Assembly: GCA_041736155.1 (NCBI GenBank)
Contig: JBGSUL010000119.1
Coordinates: 1-6,969, forward strand
DNA from: JANPLN01 sp041736155
GTDB taxonomy: Bacteria; Bdellovibrionota; Bdellovibrionia; Bdellovibrionales; JAGQZY01
DNA length: 6,969 nucleotides
Direction of reading: 5' to 3'
Both the position numbers and the translations under genes were made by a program. The notes under the pieces were generated by a model. The model saw nothing but the letters and a program-made list of their open reading frames with translations, was not told the DNA's origin and ran no database searches. Every line of letters begins with the position of its first letter. The stretch's first letter is position 1. Positions 6,102-6,969 of this stretch are shown here, piece after piece.

Positions 6102-6194
6102 GGTGCGCCAAGGGACGAAAAGGCGCCTTCGGCGCTCGTTCACGAGCGAACTCGTTCCGGTCCCGATCCCTTTTGCGACCAGTTGCGTCCTGGT
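6102..6194. other. GC-rich cluster of overlapping hairpins in the divergent intergenic region
   Basis: Within about 95 nt there are at least five perfect inverted repeats, several sharing bases. GCGCC occurs at 6105-6109 and 6123-6127, and its partner GGCGC at 6122-6126 and 6131-6135. CGCTCG/CGAGCG pair at 6133-6138 and 6143-6148. ACGAG/CTCGT pair at 6142-6146 and 6151-6155. GGGAC/GTCCC (6112-6116, 6160-6164) could close the group, and ACCAG/CTGGT (6178-6182, 6190-6194) forms a separate hairpin. CTCGTTC is also directly repeated (6135-6141, 6151-6157). It lies between the panG-like start (6000) and the plus-strand gene (6218). It may be a leader of the pan operon or a dispersed palindromic repeat. 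I could not place a convincing promoter for either gene in 6001-6217. Confidence 0.5.
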
Positions 6195-6217
6195 GGGGGA
6201 AGGCGTATCTTTGGGCC

Positions 6218-6829
6218 ATGAAAAAAGTCACGTGGTTGGTTATTGGACTCTGCCTCATTATCACGGCGGCGATGATTTCGCTGTTTCGTTCTGGCATCAG
6301 TTTGCGGGTGGCCACGCTGATCAAGCCCTCCGAGTTCCATTCGGTGGATGGGGTGGCCGAAGCTTTAGTGGTGCGCTTGTATCCGGAATTCCAAAGTAAA
6401 AAAATTTTGATCGTAGTAACCACAGATAACGAGGGGAAAGCGTGGGCGATTCCCCTTTTGGTCTCCTTGCGTGAGCGTTTGCAGGCAACACCTCTCAAGG
6501 GTGACATGGAGTTTTTAACACAGGCTCAAGACTGCGTTAAAAAGTGTGTGTTTTACAATCCGTCGGAAGAATTGGCGCGAGAGATTCGAGAAAAATTTCA
6601 AACAGAATTAACTGCAGAAAAGAGCCCCGTGTTTCGTTTGCATATTTGGCAGTTTTCGCGTGAGGAAGCTTGGAAGCCCCAGTGCGAATCGATGCACAGG
6701 CTGACAGAGGAGTGTGTTCGTGCGGTGTCGATTCGCGAGTCACTTCGAAAAATGAAAGATCCGAAAAAAAAATACTTCTTTCTCAAAAAGTACAATCATA
6801 ACGAATATTATTTATTCCTCGAGAAGTAA
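6218..6829 (+). CDS. Membrane-anchored extracytoplasmic protein of unknown function
   Basis: The 203-residue reading from the ATG at 6218 begins MKKVTWLVIG and has one hydrophobic segment (about 4-23), then Arg and Ser: a signal anchor or an uncleaved signal peptide, since no clear cleavage site or lipobox follows. The remainder is soluble, with four cysteines (106, 110, 156, 166) that could form two disulfides in the periplasm, a beta-strand-like KKILIVVTTD (61-70), and a very basic, Tyr/Phe-rich C-terminus. I recognise no family. An in-frame TTG at 6044 would add 58 Arg/Ser-rich residues through the hairpin cluster; I reject it because the signal anchor begins properly at 6218. The Shine-Dalgarno is poor (GGGGGAAGG is about 15 nt away). 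It is transcribed away from the pan operon, so a functional link is not implied. Confidence 0.65.
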   Translation: MKKVTWLVIGLCLIITAAMISLFRSGISLRVATLIKPSEFHSVDGVAEALVVRLYPEFQSKKILIVVTTDNEGKAWAIPLLVSLRERLQATPLKGDMEFLTQAQDCVKKCVFYNPSEELAREIREKFQTELTAEKSPVFRLHIWQFSREEAWKPQCESMHRLTEECVRAVSIRESLRKMKDPKKKYFFLKKYNHNEYYLFLEK

Positions 6830-6896
6830 AAGCTTCCTCATATGGACGCCACCCCGGTCAAGTGTAAAAGTGGCCTCGGGTCGGAGTGTCTGTTTG

Positions 6897-6969
6897 ATGA
6901 GCATTCTTGAACATCATCCTCATATTCGCGTGCTGGTTAACGCATTAAGTGTTGTCCGAACTTGGCCTA
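6897..6969 (+). CDS. Possible start of a gene running off the window (weak)
   Basis: ATG at 6897 opens a frame that stays open for 24 codons to the edge (MSILEHHPHIRVLVNALSVV and onward). GGAG lies 10 nt upstream at 6883-6886. That is a workable start, but the sample is too short to distinguish from chance, and the opposite strand also has a short open frame (6967 down to TGA at 6920-6922). I see nothing supportable in 6830-6880. Confidence 0.25.
   Translation, partial: MSILEHHPHIRVLVNALSVVRTWP

Noticed and set aside
6044..6217. N-terminal extension of the 6218 gene from a TTG at 6044
   Set aside because: The added 58 residues are Arg/Ser-rich, come from the hairpin cluster and would bury the signal anchor that begins at the ATG at 6218.
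6040..6507. 155-codon minus-strand open frame across the hairpin cluster and the 6218 gene
   Set aside because: It is a shadow of the membrane-anchored protein and of the GC-rich element; it has no ribosome binding site or recognisable domain.

Overview
The window comes from a bacterium of moderate GC content. Its centre is a compact minus-strand operon for vitamin B5 and coenzyme A synthesis, about positions 6000 down to 1356. The gene order is a DUF2520/PanG-like Rossmann oxidoreductase, panB, panC, coaBC, coaX, panD. The type III pantothenate kinase (CoaX), the bifunctional CoaBC and Sec-type signals in the flanking genes fit a Gram-negative lineage such as Bdellovibrionota or another former deltaproteobacterium. 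That placement is an impression from gene content and protein style, not a demonstrated assignment.

Layout. Positions 1-137 are the right end of an IS3-family insertion sequence: the last 33 codons of its transposase and a plausible terminal inverted repeat. The IS abuts a 5'-truncated unknown gene (139-471). A short noncoding stretch follows (472-712), with competing hairpins at 533-557 and a probable promoter. It leads to a small secreted protein of unknown function (713-1264, plus strand), which converges on the pan operon. A weak minus-strand terminator may lie between them. Positions 1356-6000 hold the operon. Most junctions overlap (4, 14, 4 and 26 nt) and the panB-panC gap is 7 nt, so the six genes are almost certainly co-transcribed and translationally coupled. 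Positions 6001-6217 are a divergent intergenic region with a GC-rich cluster of mutually exclusive hairpins. A plus-strand gene for a membrane-anchored, cysteine-containing protein (6218-6829) follows. The right edge (6830-6969) holds only a weak candidate gene start.

How the genes work together. PanB makes ketopantoate from 2-oxoisovalerate. The PanG-like protein is the candidate NAD(P)H ketopantoate reductase, as no PanE-like gene is visible in the window. PanD makes beta-alanine from aspartate, and PanC joins pantoate and beta-alanine into pantothenate. CoaX phosphorylates pantothenate, and CoaBC adds cysteine and decarboxylates to 4'-phosphopantetheine. Only the last two CoA steps (CoaD, CoaE) are missing here. 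The main point of interest is the non-canonical reductase as first gene of an otherwise complete pathway operon. The second is the structured element just upstream of it, which is either an operon leader or a dispersed palindromic repeat.
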